Shown here piece by piece: positions 9,409 through 15,064 of a stretch of 25,285 nt of DNA (its first letter is position 1; each line of letters opens with the position of its first letter). A model generated the notes under the pieces. It was not told the DNA's origin, did no database searches, and saw only the letters and a program-made list of their open reading frames with translations. The DNA comes from a virus. The DNA is taken from positions 1 through 25,285 of IMG/VR virus record IMGVR_UViG_3300022707_002843; one strand, given 5' to 3'. The translations under genes and the position numbers were made by a program.

Positions 9409-9747
9409 ATGAAACAAATGAGAAAAGTTCTTGTCCATAAATCTACAAAGGGACAGTCAGGCGGATTGATTACAGGTTTGGTAATGGGTATCGCATCCCT
9501 AGTGATTGGAGTTATTATCGCATTGGTAATTACCCAAACATTGAATGATGCTTCACTTTTAACCGCCGGGACTGCAGAAGCAAACGCTGTTGGTAATCTT
9601 ACAGCTAACTTCTCCGATGGAATTGACAGAATCTCTGAACAAATCCCAACCGTATTATTGATCGCTTCAATAGTTCTAATTATAGGAGTATTGGCCGTTC
9701 TTGTGGGAGTCTGGCAGAGAATGAGAATGGGAGGAGGTTCATTGTAA
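9409..9747 (+). CDS. Putative major coat protein (two-hydrophobic-helix type)
   Basis: The protein has 112 residues. A basic N-terminus runs to K14-G15-Q16-S17. Helix 1 is at about 20-44 (GLVMGIASLVIGVIIALVI), followed by a polar linker with the sequon NLT and NFSDGIDRISEQ. Helix 2 is at about 81-101 (TVLLIASIVLIIGVLAVLVG), and the tail is short and basic (WQRMRMGGGSL). Two hydrophobic helices with a short polar link and a basic tip is the layout of spindle-shaped-virus coat proteins (SSV1 VP1/VP3 type). KGQS also matches the archaeal class III (prepilin) cleavage pattern, so the N-terminus may be processed. It has its own promoter and a strong ribosome-binding site, as expected for an abundant protein. 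A pilin-like identity is the main alternative. Confidence 0.65.
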   Translation: MKQMRKVLVHKSTKGQSGGLITGLVMGIASLVIGVIIALVITQTLNDASLLTAGTAEANAVGNLTANFSDGIDRISEQIPTVLLIASIVLIIGVLAVLVGVWQRMRMGGGSL

Positions 9748-9766
9748 TCCTTCCCTTCTTAAAGCT

Positions 9767-10384
9767 ATGAAAAACATTAGAGTGTTGAAAAACAGAAAAG
9801 GACAGAGTGGTGGTTTAATTACTGGTTTAGTAATGGGTGTTGCTTCACTTGTGATAGCAGTGATCATTGCATTAGTAATTACTCAAACATTGAATGATTC
9901 AGGATTGTTAGGAGCTGAATCTAATGCTTCTTTATCTGTAACTAATGAAACAAATGCTTGGAGTTTTGGTAACGGAACTCTCTATCTGGTTAATGTAGAA
10001 AATTCTACTACGCAAACTTATAATGTTACAGACGTCTGGAGTACCATTGATGGGTTATATAATCTTCAGGCAAATGGAACTTTTAGGGATAGATTCACGA
10101 TAAGCACTGCGGGACTTTTAGATAACAGTTCTACATTAGGAAACTCTTCAACTTGGGACAACATAAGTATAAGTTATACGTATGTTTACACCTTCGAAGG
10201 TCTTCCGTCCGAAGCTGCTGCGGCAGGTAATTTAACTGCTAACTTCTCTGAAGGAATCAACAGAGTGTCTGAACAAATTTCAACAGTATTGCTAATCTCT
10301 GCAATAGTCTTGATAATTTCGATACTAGCTGTTCTTGTGGGAGTCTGGCAGAAAATGAGAATGACCGGTGGCGGATCTCTATAA
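9767..10384 (+). CDS. Coat-protein paralogue with inserted glycosylatable domain
   Basis: The protein has 205 residues. Residues 11-48 and about 152-205 closely copy the preceding protein (KGQSGGLITGLVMG at one end; GNLTANFSEGINRVSEQ, helix 2 and GVWQKMRM at the other). Between them, roughly residues 49-150, lies an insert absent from the first copy. It carries about ten sequons (NAS, NET, NGT, NST, NVT, NSS and others) and is predicted to be beta-rich. The insert sits in the linker between the two helices, which would be exposed. No clear ribosome-binding site precedes the start 19 nt after the first gene, so it may be translated less. I infer a minor, decorated coat protein. Confidence 0.65.
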   Translation: MKNIRVLKNRKGQSGGLITGLVMGVASLVIAVIIALVITQTLNDSGLLGAESNASLSVTNETNAWSFGNGTLYLVNVENSTTQTYNVTDVWSTIDGLYNLQANGTFRDRFTISTAGLLDNSSTLGNSSTWDNISISYTYVYTFEGLPSEAAAAGNLTANFSEGINRVSEQISTVLLISAIVLIISILAVLVGVWQKMRMTGGGSL

Positions 10385-10385
10385 A

Positions 10386-10416
10386 TCTTTTTTATTATTT
10401 TTTATTTTTTTTAAAC
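10386..10416 (+). terminator. T-rich terminator after the coat genes
   Basis: Directly after the stop of the second coat gene the plus strand holds several runs of T (CTTTTTTATTATTTTTTATTTTTTTT). Archaeal RNA polymerase terminates at such T-tracts. The region separates this unit from the convergent minus-strand gene that ends at 10499. The remaining sequence up to 10498 is AT-rich and holds nothing else I can name apart from one half of an inverted repeat at 10490-10500. Confidence 0.6.
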
Positions 10417-10498
10417 AACTTAGTGAGAACTAGGATTCATAATCTTTTTATACCAAATATTCATTGATATATTACTTTAATCCTTTAAGCATCGTCCC

Positions 10499-10756
10499 TC
10501 ATCCTAAAGGTAAATAAGTCCATCTTGAACCCGTAGAGTTGAAAGCCAAGGCCGGAAGCTGTCCTCTTTCAACTCTCAGAAACCCCGATCCTAAAAATTC
10601 TCTTCCAAATCTTTCTTCCATTTGTTTTGCGCCATAAACCAAAGGGTCAGAAATACATTCATTAATTTGTATTTTAAAGTAATATTGAAATGAGAAAATT
10701 CCAACTAGGAAAATTGAAAGGATACCAATGATTAAAAGATAATCAAATTTATTCAT
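10499..10756 (-). CDS. Small anchored protein, unknown function
   Basis: The protein has 85 residues with one N-terminal membrane helix (residues about 6-26, YLLIIGILSIFLVGIFSF). An exported segment follows with one cysteine (NECISDPLVYGAKQ), a helical ERFGREF stretch and a sequon (FNSTG). Its start overlaps the stop of the reading frame at 10753 as ATGA. No family name is known to me. It ends the minus-strand membrane-protein operon and lies tail-to-tail with the coat genes. Confidence 0.65.
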   Translation of the reverse strand: MNKFDYLLIIGILSIFLVGIFSFQYYFKIQINECISDPLVYGAKQMEERFGREFLGSGFLRVERGQLPALAFNSTGSRWTYLPLG

Positions 10757-10961
10757 CGCCGTTTGAAGAGTCGTCGCTTTGGCTTTCTGCTAACTTTTCC
10801 ATTCCCAACGCTAGTCTCTCCATCAGATGGAGCAACTGCTGTCGGAAATATGTCTCGTTCTGTAGATTCTGTTGGTCTTTGATGACCATCAGTTCTTGCT
10901 TCAGACTCTCGATCTCCTTCTCCCCTTCGCCGTTTTTCTTCTGCTTTTTTGGATCTGTCAT
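10749..10961 (-). CDS. Acidic coiled-coil protein nested in another reading frame
   Basis: The protein has 70 residues, is charged and is predicted to form a coiled coil (KEIESLKQELMVIKDQQ, FRQQLLHLMERLALGMEKLAE) with an acidic Ser-rich end. A GGAGGT ribosome-binding site lies about 12 nt before its ATG. Almost the whole gene overlaps the C-terminal half of the frame at 10753-11079. Its composition looks more protein-like than that of the overlapped frame, so it is probably translated. It may be expressed independently or joined to the upstream membrane anchor by frameshifting. Confidence 0.6.
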   Translation of the reverse strand: MTDPKKQKKNGEGEKEIESLKQELMVIKDQQNLQNETYFRQQLLHLMERLALGMEKLAESQSDDSSNGDE

Positions 10962-11079
10962 TTTCTGGTTTATACCTCCATGAATGATATTTTCTTGATA
11001 AGATGAACCATATGAACCACATTAAAACAATTAAAATAATAGACCCAATTGTTAAAAATTCAATATCAATGCTAACCAT
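10753..11079 (-). CDS. Membrane-anchor protein with basic C-terminal tail overlapping another frame
   Basis: The open frame encodes 108 residues. Residues about 9-27 form a strong membrane helix (LTIGSIILIVLMWFIWFIL), followed by a basic, Arg/Glu-rich tail that overlaps the 70-residue frame at 10749-10961. Its start overlaps the stop of the upstream gene by 8 nt and its stop overlaps the next start as ATGA, both typical of coupled genes. The anchor half has no competing gene and is believable. The tail may be a real overprinted sequence or may be unused if translation shifts frame. Confidence 0.5.
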   Translation of the reverse strand: MVSIDIEFLTIGSIILIVLMWFIWFILSRKYHSWRYKPENDRSKKAEEKRRRGEGDRESEARTDGHQRPTESTERDIFPTAVAPSDGETSVGNGKVSRKPKRRLFKRR

Positions 11080-11794
11080 TGGGGATTAGTGGAAGGATTA
11101 ACGACGCCGGTGCTAATCCAGAGGTTCCTCCTCTTTGAACGCTATCAATTTTTGTTAAGACTCTGTCAGCGAGTTCCACTGTTCTGAGATTTATTTCTGC
11201 CGCAGCATTTCCCGCACTCAATCCTTCGTTTATCTTTCCCGCGATCACCCAGAAACCTACGATCATAACAAGTAGGAAAACAAGCAACATCATCTGAACG
11301 CCATATTTCTGAAGGAAGTTTGAACCTCCGTAAGTCTCTGTAGATAACTTCTCTAGGGCCGCATGAAACATCCTCACATCTTTATCAACAGGTTCGATGT
11401 CTAACATTGCTAACTTCGTATCAAGATCTCCGAGAACAATATTATACCAATAACCGTCTTGACCTTTTGCATACCAATAAGTGTTCTTCCCCATTCTCTT
11501 TCCATAAGCTGAAATGAAATATCCTCCACTTAATGTTTTCAGAATCTCTTCTCCTCCTTTTCCAAATCTAATAATTCTTGCTCTCGTTTTTAACACGGGT
11601 TGATATCCCAATCCGGAAACATTCTCAAAAACAACAACCTTTCTTTTGTAAGTTGAGAAATATAATAGAATAGCGATTATAAAAATTAAAAACAATCCGA
11701 TGGCCGCGACTATTACAACATAAACCCAAGAGCTTGAAAAGAATCCTCCAACATCAATGTCTGGAAGTCCAACATCAAAACCAAGGATGGCCAT
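11072..11794 (-). CDS. Two-helix membrane protein with soluble domain
   Basis: The protein has 240 residues. One helix near 24-48 (VYVVIVAAIGLFLIFIIAIL) is followed by a soluble domain of about 110 residues with beta-strand-like segments (KTYWYAKG-type Tyr/Trp-rich stretch, GYWYNIVLGDLD). A second helix lies near 168-186 and a polar tail ends in LPLIPNG. The start follows the previous stop with no gap. The family is not recognised. Its operon of small membrane proteins and a ribbon-helix-helix regulator suggests an envelope or host-membrane function. Confidence 0.7.
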   Translation of the reverse strand: MAILGFDVGLPDIDVGGFFSSSWVYVVIVAAIGLFLIFIIAILLYFSTYKRKVVVFENVSGLGYQPVLKTRARIIRFGKGGEEILKTLSGGYFISAYGKRMGKNTYWYAKGQDGYWYNIVLGDLDTKLAMLDIEPVDKDVRMFHAALEKLSTETYGGSNFLQKYGVQMMLLVFLLVMIVGFWVIAGKINEGLSAGNAAAEINLRTVELADRVLTKIDSVQRGGTSGLAPASLILPLIPNG

Positions 11795-11926
11795 TCAATA
11801 ATAACCTCTCCTCTTTTTCTTTTTGAAAGTTTCAAAGTTTTTGCTTTGATTAATAGCAGTTTTGAGGAACCATAAAAAGAAGATCGCAACAACCCCCACC
11901 GCAATTCCTCCAAGCCAATTAAGCAT
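11795..11926 (-). CDS. 43-residue single-helix membrane protein
   Basis: A short frame not usually called by length filters. It starts MLNWLGGIAVGVVAIFF, giving one membrane helix of about 20 residues, and then has a basic tail (FETFKKKKRRGYY). Its ATG overlaps the stop of the upstream small gene by 8 nt, and its TGA is followed directly by the next ATG. These tight junctions and the clear helix-plus-basic-tail design support it as a real gene. The role is unknown. Confidence 0.6.
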   Translation of the reverse strand: MLNWLGGIAVGVVAIFFLWFLKTAINQSKNFETFKKKKRRGYY

Positions 11927-12050
11927 TTTTCTTCTTTCCTCCAAAATAATTTTCTATTCCTTTGCTAAAATACTTTCCAAGAATATATCCCACAATTAAA
12001 CCAAGCCACAATCTTAAACTAATAAAGAAACCTAAAAATTCATGAACCAT
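11919..12050 (-). CDS. 43-residue single-helix membrane protein
   Basis: A short frame starting MVHEFLGFFISLRLWLGLI with one membrane helix spanning about residues 5-27 and a polar, basic end (FGGKKKNA). It overlaps the ribbon-helix-helix gene upstream by 11 nt and the next tiny gene by 8 nt. GGAGGAAAG near its end serves as ribosome-binding site for the following gene. It and its neighbour have the size and layout of small viral envelope or holin-like peptides, but no function can be read from the sequence. Confidence 0.6.
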   Translation of the reverse strand: MVHEFLGFFISLRLWLGLIVGYILGKYFSKGIENYFGGKKKNA

Positions 12051-12183
12051 CTTTATGCTTCCTATTAAATTCTTTCAACAATTCATTCAAAACTGGGGAA
12101 AGTTTCTGTCCTGTCTTTAGATTTTCCTTTGCTTCCTTAACAACCTCTTCATCAAGAGTTACTGAGTAATTCCTCTTCCCCAT
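12040..12183 (-). CDS. Ribbon-helix-helix (Arc/CopG-type) DNA-binding regulator
   Basis: The protein has 47 residues: MGKRNYSVTLDEEVVKEAKE, a linker (NLKTGQKLS), then PVLNELLKEFNRK. This is the compact ribbon-helix-helix pattern, with a strand holding alternating residues (NYSVTL), helix A, a turn with Gly, and helix B starting with S-P-V. Such proteins bind DNA as dimers and usually repress their own or nearby promoters. It is the first gene of the operon running to 10499 and has a promoter just upstream. Targets could include the short palindromes in this genome; that is inference. Confidence 0.75.
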   Translation of the reverse strand: MGKRNYSVTLDEEVVKEAKENLKTGQKLSPVLNELLKEFNRKHKDGS

Positions 12184-12189
12184 ATTATA

Positions 12190-12217
12190 TAATAATTATA
12201 ACTATTATACTTATAAA
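12190..12217 (-). promoter_or_regulatory. TATA-containing promoter of the minus-strand membrane operon
   Basis: Read on the minus strand, AAAAGGTTTATAAG (ending at 12210) gives a BRE-like purine tract plus TATA box, and a second TATA-like TATAATA ends at 12203. The start codon of the ribbon-helix-helix gene is at 12183, 20-27 nt away, so the mRNA would have no or almost no leader. The region is extremely AT-rich. The rest of the gap (12218-12311) contains only the hairpin at 12278-12305. Confidence 0.5.
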
Positions 12218-12277
12218 CCTTTTGTTCAGAAAAACGTCCGTTTGTTTTTAATCCTCATTTGAAGTCGTTCCTCCCCC

Positions 12278-12305
12278 CTAGAAAACATACCCCCTTTATT
12301 TCTAG
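12278..12305 (-). terminator. Possible hairpin terminator after the zinc-finger gene
   Basis: CTAGAAA at 12278-12284 and TTTCTAG at 12299-12305 form a perfect 7-bp inverted repeat with a 14-nt loop, just downstream of the minus-strand gene that stops at 12312. Two G-runs (in minus orientation) flank it. No long U-run follows, so termination is possible but not clear. Confidence 0.3.
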
Positions 12306-12311
12306 TGGAAA

Positions 12312-12518
12312 TTATTCGGGAACTCTATCTTCAGGGCGTGTCCCCATTTTTGTGTAAATTCTTGAGCAGCGCCTAGAACAATTAATTGAACCAGCTCTTC
12401 TCACATTTGCACTTTTGATTTGGCTTGTGGTTCTTCTTTTCTTTCTATAAAATTCTCTTTGACAAATTTCACATTTAATCTTTTCCACGTTCGCCCTGTT
12501 TTGGGTCATTAATCTCAT
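12312..12518 (-). CDS. Small zinc-finger protein
   Basis: The protein has 68 residues, with Cys pairs C16-x2-C19 and C47-x3-C51 separated by a very basic stretch (YRKKRRTTSQIKSANVRR). This suits a single zinc site in a DNA- or RNA-binding knuckle. An alternative start is the ATG three codons in. It follows the adenine methyltransferase gene by 4 nt and is the last gene of its transcription unit. The role is unknown. Confidence 0.6.
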   Translation of the reverse strand: MRLMTQNRANVEKIKCEICQREFYRKKRRTTSQIKSANVRRAGSINCSRRCSRIYTKMGTRPEDRVPE

Positions 12519-12522
12519 TTTG

Positions 12523-13014
12523 TTATTTGTCCCTTTTGCGAATTTTCTTGTTGTCTAAAATAAAACAAGCTATATGTCTTCCAGTTCCTTTCCCTTGAGA
12601 TCCATCTTCTATTGCTAACCATTTTACATCTCCCAAATTTCTAACTTCTGCTCCATGCTCTAATAACATTAATATCCATTTATCTATTGGATAAACAAGA
12701 ACAACTTTCTTTCCTTTCTTATTTTCCTCAATGGCTTTTCTTACCCAAGCTGTTGCTCCCTTCTTCTTAGGTTTTTTATCGTTCTTTCCCTTATGCAAAA
12801 TTGCACCAAAAGGAGGATTAACATAATTTGATTTTCCCCATTCATTTTCCAATCCATCAAAATCATCTGGTTTTGGGTAAGGCGCCGGATCAAAGTCAAA
12901 TTTAAATTCATCATTTAATTCTTTCATTAATTCTGGGGGAGTTAGCCAATAATGTTTTCCATCAACACTATTTCCTTTATGGAATTTATTGTCTTCCGGT
13001 TTTAGTTTCTTCAT
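12523..13014 (-). CDS. Phage-type DNA N6-adenine methyltransferase (Dam-like)
   Basis: The protein has 163 residues from the ATG at 13014, which has a GGGGGA ribosome-binding site; a frame-open ATG at 13032 lies deeper in the recombinase gene. WLTPPELMKEL (23-33), FDPAP (41-45) and the catalytic NPPF (66-69, the DPPY-type motif) are the hallmarks of the phage N6-adenine methyltransferase family, followed by VVLVYPIDKW and a GKGTGRHIACFIL end. It would methylate adenine in short DNA sites using S-adenosylmethionine. No restriction nuclease is nearby, so it is an orphan enzyme, probably protecting the genome from host restriction or marking it for replication or packaging. It overlaps the recombinase gene by 29 nt. 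Confidence 0.85.
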   Translation of the reverse strand: MKKLKPEDNKFHKGNSVDGKHYWLTPPELMKELNDEFKFDFDPAPYPKPDDFDGLENEWGKSNYVNPPFGAILHKGKNDKKPKKKGATAWVRKAIEENKKGKKVVLVYPIDKWILMLLEHGAEVRNLGDVKWLAIEDGSQGKGTGRHIACFILDNKKIRKRDK

Positions 13015-13489
13015 CGTTTTCCCCCATCTCATATTTTCTTTTCTTCTTAGGTCTCCCCAACTTCTTTCCTTGCCTTCTCGCCCGATCCAATCCCGCCAAA
13101 GTTCTTTCCCTAATAATAGATCTCTCGAACTCCGCGAAAGCTCCCATGATATTCATCATCAACTTTCCAGTTGAAGTTCCAAGATCTATGTTCTCCATAT
13201 AGCTAATAATAATTACCCCTTTCTCATGGAGAGTTTCCATGTGAGTTACAAGCTCCCTCAAACTTCTGGCCCACCGATCTAATTTATAAAATAACAAACC
13301 ATCGAATTCTTTTTTCAACAACCTATTATATAAGGCCCATTGAACCGGCCGAGTTTTCCTAGTTGATTCTTTCTCCTCAAAGATTTCATACTCGTAGTTC
13401 ATCCTCTTACAATAATCAACCAGTGGATTGATTTGATTCTCTAGGACTTGATCTGTTCTGGAAACCCGAACATAAATAGCGACCTTCAT
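12986..13489 (-). CDS. Small serine recombinase (resolvase/invertase) lacking the helix-turn-helix domain
   Basis: The protein has 167 residues. The catalytic domain is intact: Y6-V-R-V-S10 (nucleophile Ser10, Arg8), a LFYKLDRWARS motif with the conserved active-site Arg residues, and the long helix with GAFAEFERSIIRERT. After GKKLGRPKKKRK the chain ends in an acidic/basic tail (YEMGENDEETKTGRQ). The C-terminal helix-turn-helix of about 40 residues found in Hin/resolvase proteins is missing, and no HTH appears before the next gene. The GRPKKK stretch may still contact the minor groove. It could resolve genome dimers or invert a segment. It overlaps the upstream membrane-protein gene as ATGA. 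Confidence 0.85.
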   Translation of the reverse strand: MKVAIYVRVSRTDQVLENQINPLVDYCKRMNYEYEIFEEKESTRKTRPVQWALYNRLLKKEFDGLLFYKLDRWARSLRELVTHMETLHEKGVIIISYMENIDLGTSTGKLMMNIMGAFAEFERSIIRERTLAGLDRARRQGKKLGRPKKKRKYEMGENDEETKTGRQ

Positions 13490-13674
13490 TTTTGTAATGC
13501 CTTTCTTTTAATTTCTTTCCCAACCATGATTGCAATCACAAGTCCTATAGTAAATAGGGCGATCGATATGACCGGACTAATCCAAAAAAGAAACCCAGAC
13601 ATAAAAAAAAATAAAACTTCGAAAAAGAAACCGACTCCTTCCACATAATTCTTTTTTATTTTATTTTTTATCAT
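13486..13674 (-). CDS. Two-helix small membrane protein
   Basis: The protein has 62 residues with a basic start (MIKNKIKKNY), two hydrophobic helices (about 14-33 and 34-53), then a short basic end (KEIKRKALQK). The TGA overlaps the recombinase start as ATGA. It sits 29 nt after the P-loop ATPase gene. The upstream gap is A/T-only and shows no clear ribosome-binding site. A holin-like or envelope role is possible, but nothing shows it directly. Confidence 0.55.
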   Translation of the reverse strand: MIKNKIKKNYVEGVGFFFEVLFFFMSGFLFWISPVISIALFTIGLVIAIMVGKEIKRKALQK

Positions 13675-13703
13675 TGTTAAATAATATAGTTGCTCCTTAA
13701 TCC

Positions 13704-14594
13704 TTATTCTTGGGAGACACCCCCCAAATTGGGGTGAGATTTCTTGAGAATGATGTCCGAGAGGGTAGTTTGATGAACCCCAAGTGCGATAGACATATCT
13801 TCTTGGGTAACTTGCTTCTTTTCTTTGAGGTAAACGTAGATCTTTCTTATCAACTCGGCCCTAATCTCACTTGGGGACTTCGCCTTCTTGTCGTCAGCGT
13901 CCCATTTCTCCAAATCCAGTGCTTTTGCCTTGATATAATCCTTTCTATCGACGCCATAACCGTCGAAGAACTGACCTGTGAAGTCCGGGGGCGTCGCTTT
14001 GTAGTTATGGAACTTCTTACCGTTCAAAAAGAGCTTTCTCTTAGAGTCGAACCCGTAAAAACGGAAGTATCCCCGGGAAAAGTTGCTCCCAAAGTGAACA
14101 TCGATAGCAAAAATGCTTCTTCCGATTGCGTAGGACATATTTAATTGGAAAAAATTGGGGATTATTATTAAAATAAACAAGTTTAACTGACGACACTTAC
14201 GAAAAAACGCCCTCAAAGTCGTTCCCAACTCGCTCCAATAGTGTGCGTCCTCCCATTCGTCCAAAAGTATCATGGAATACTTCGGAATTTCGAAACTTCT
14301 TTCGATTAATTCCTTCGCTCTCCAAACAATGTTGCGAGTTCCGTAATTTAAATCGATTCCGTGCTTCTTTTTTATTATTTCTTCCCAAATTTCTCCGATT
14401 TGTGTTGCAAAAACACTCTTACCTGTCCCAACTTCGAGGGTGGATGAATAAATAACGCCGAGAAAGGTCATGTCCTTAACAATTGTGTCGGCCATGATCT
14501 CTAAATTAGAATAAAGATAATCATCGACGTATCTTCCGTCTGTTTTTTGATATTTTAAGCTACCTTTTGGATATTTTTCTTTTAAAACTTTCAT
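13704..14594 (-). CDS. Zot/HerA-like P-loop ATPase with C-terminal helix-turn-helix (packaging/morphogenesis candidate)
   Basis: The protein has 296 residues. The P-loop is GTGKS at 56-60 (LEVGTGKSVFATQIG), but the first Gly of the classical GxxxxGKS is replaced by Leu. Walker B is MILLDEWED at 108-115. LFILIIIPNFFQL (139-151) resembles the strand-plus-polar sensor of the FtsK/HerA/Zot group. The last 40 residues (VTQEDMSIALGVHQTTLSDI) form a predicted helix-turn-helix. Proteins of this kind drive DNA packaging or extrusion at membranes in filamentous and membrane-containing viruses. The HTH could give DNA specificity or autoregulation. The start overlaps a tiny zinc-finger gene by 35 nt. DNA segregation or plasmid transfer are alternatives. 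Confidence 0.65.
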   Translation of the reverse strand: MKVLKEKYPKGSLKYQKTDGRYVDDYLYSNLEIMADTIVKDMTFLGVIYSSTLEVGTGKSVFATQIGEIWEEIIKKKHGIDLNYGTRNIVWRAKELIERSFEIPKYSMILLDEWEDAHYWSELGTTLRAFFRKCRQLNLFILIIIPNFFQLNMSYAIGRSIFAIDVHFGSNFSRGYFRFYGFDSKRKLFLNGKKFHNYKATPPDFTGQFFDGYGVDRKDYIKAKALDLEKWDADDKKAKSPSEIRAELIRKIYVYLKEKKQVTQEDMSIALGVHQTTLSDIILKKSHPNLGGVSQE

Positions 14595-14709
14595 TTTTTT
14601 TCCTCTCTGGCTTTTTAATTACTTCTTTGCAATGGCTACAAACATAATAACCTCTTGATTTCTTTCCGTGGGTTAAAATTCTTTTATATTTACGATGGTT
14701 GCAAGTCAT
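14560..14709 (-). CDS. 49-residue zinc-finger protein
   Basis: A short frame: MTCNHRKYKRILTHGKKSRG, then YYVCSHCKEVIKK and a basic end. Ligands C3, H5, C24 and C27 (or H26) are placed for a single zinc knuckle. Its ATG overlaps the upstream stop as ATGA, and it runs 35 nt into the ATPase gene, so the three genes are translationally linked. The small size and basic character suggest nucleic-acid or protein binding. Confidence 0.65.
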   Translation of the reverse strand: MTCNHRKYKRILTHGKKSRGYYVCSHCKEVIKKPERKKNESFKRKISKR

Positions 14710-14891
14710 TTTTTCTTTTCCTCAATTAAATCCACATAATAAATTAATTTATCTGCTTTCCAATTGTGAAGTAAGGCATGGAACAATAAAATAATCTTAT
14801 AATCATATCCAGAATTCCAAAGAGCAAAAGAATATTCTAAAATTTCTCTCTCTGTTGCGTTGGAACTTATCGTGAAGTTTTTATTGGTCAT
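14706..14891 (-). CDS. Small helical protein, unknown function
   Basis: The protein has 61 residues and no membrane segment. It is largely helical with aromatic residues (EREILEYSFALWNSGYDYK, LLFHALLHNWKADKLIYYVD) and a KKK end. Both junctions are ATGA overlaps. A GGAGGGAGA ribosome-binding site precedes it. No family recognised. Confidence 0.6.
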   Translation of the reverse strand: MTNKNFTISSNATEREILEYSFALWNSGYDYKIILLFHALLHNWKADKLIYYVDLIEEKKK

Positions 14892-15064
14892 TCTCCCTCC
14901 TGTTCAAATTCAAACTCAGATTTAAATTCAAATTCAGTTAATAATCTTAATTTTATTTCTTCTAGTCGATATAAAACCAAGGCAACTTCTTTCAAAGTTA
15001 CATCCTTGAACTTAAAATTGTCCACAACCTTTTGGCCATCGGTTTGAATTGATAATTTTATCAT
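14888..15064 (-). CDS. 58-residue protein, unknown function
   Basis: A short frame starting MIKLSIQTDGQKVVDNFKF and ending in repeated Phe-Glu pairs (EFEFKSEFEFEQEGE). It has a beta-strand-like start, a central helix (VTLKEVALVLYRLEEIKLRL) and an acidic tail. The ATG directly follows the TAA of the upstream gene and the TGA overlaps the next ATG. The tight packing supports translation. The role is unknown. Confidence 0.6.
   Translation of the reverse strand: MIKLSIQTDGQKVVDNFKFKDVTLKEVALVLYRLEEIKLRLLTEFEFKSEFEFEQEGE

Noticed and set aside
13719-13737. CACCCC...GGGGTG hairpin near the ATPase stop
   Set aside because: It lies inside the last codons of the ATPase gene and has no U-run after it; too weak to call a terminator.
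13710-14144. 144-codon plus-strand frame opposite the P-loop ATPase
   Set aside because: It is antisense to a gene with clear motifs, has no ribosome-binding site or neighbour linkage, and no recognisable protein features.
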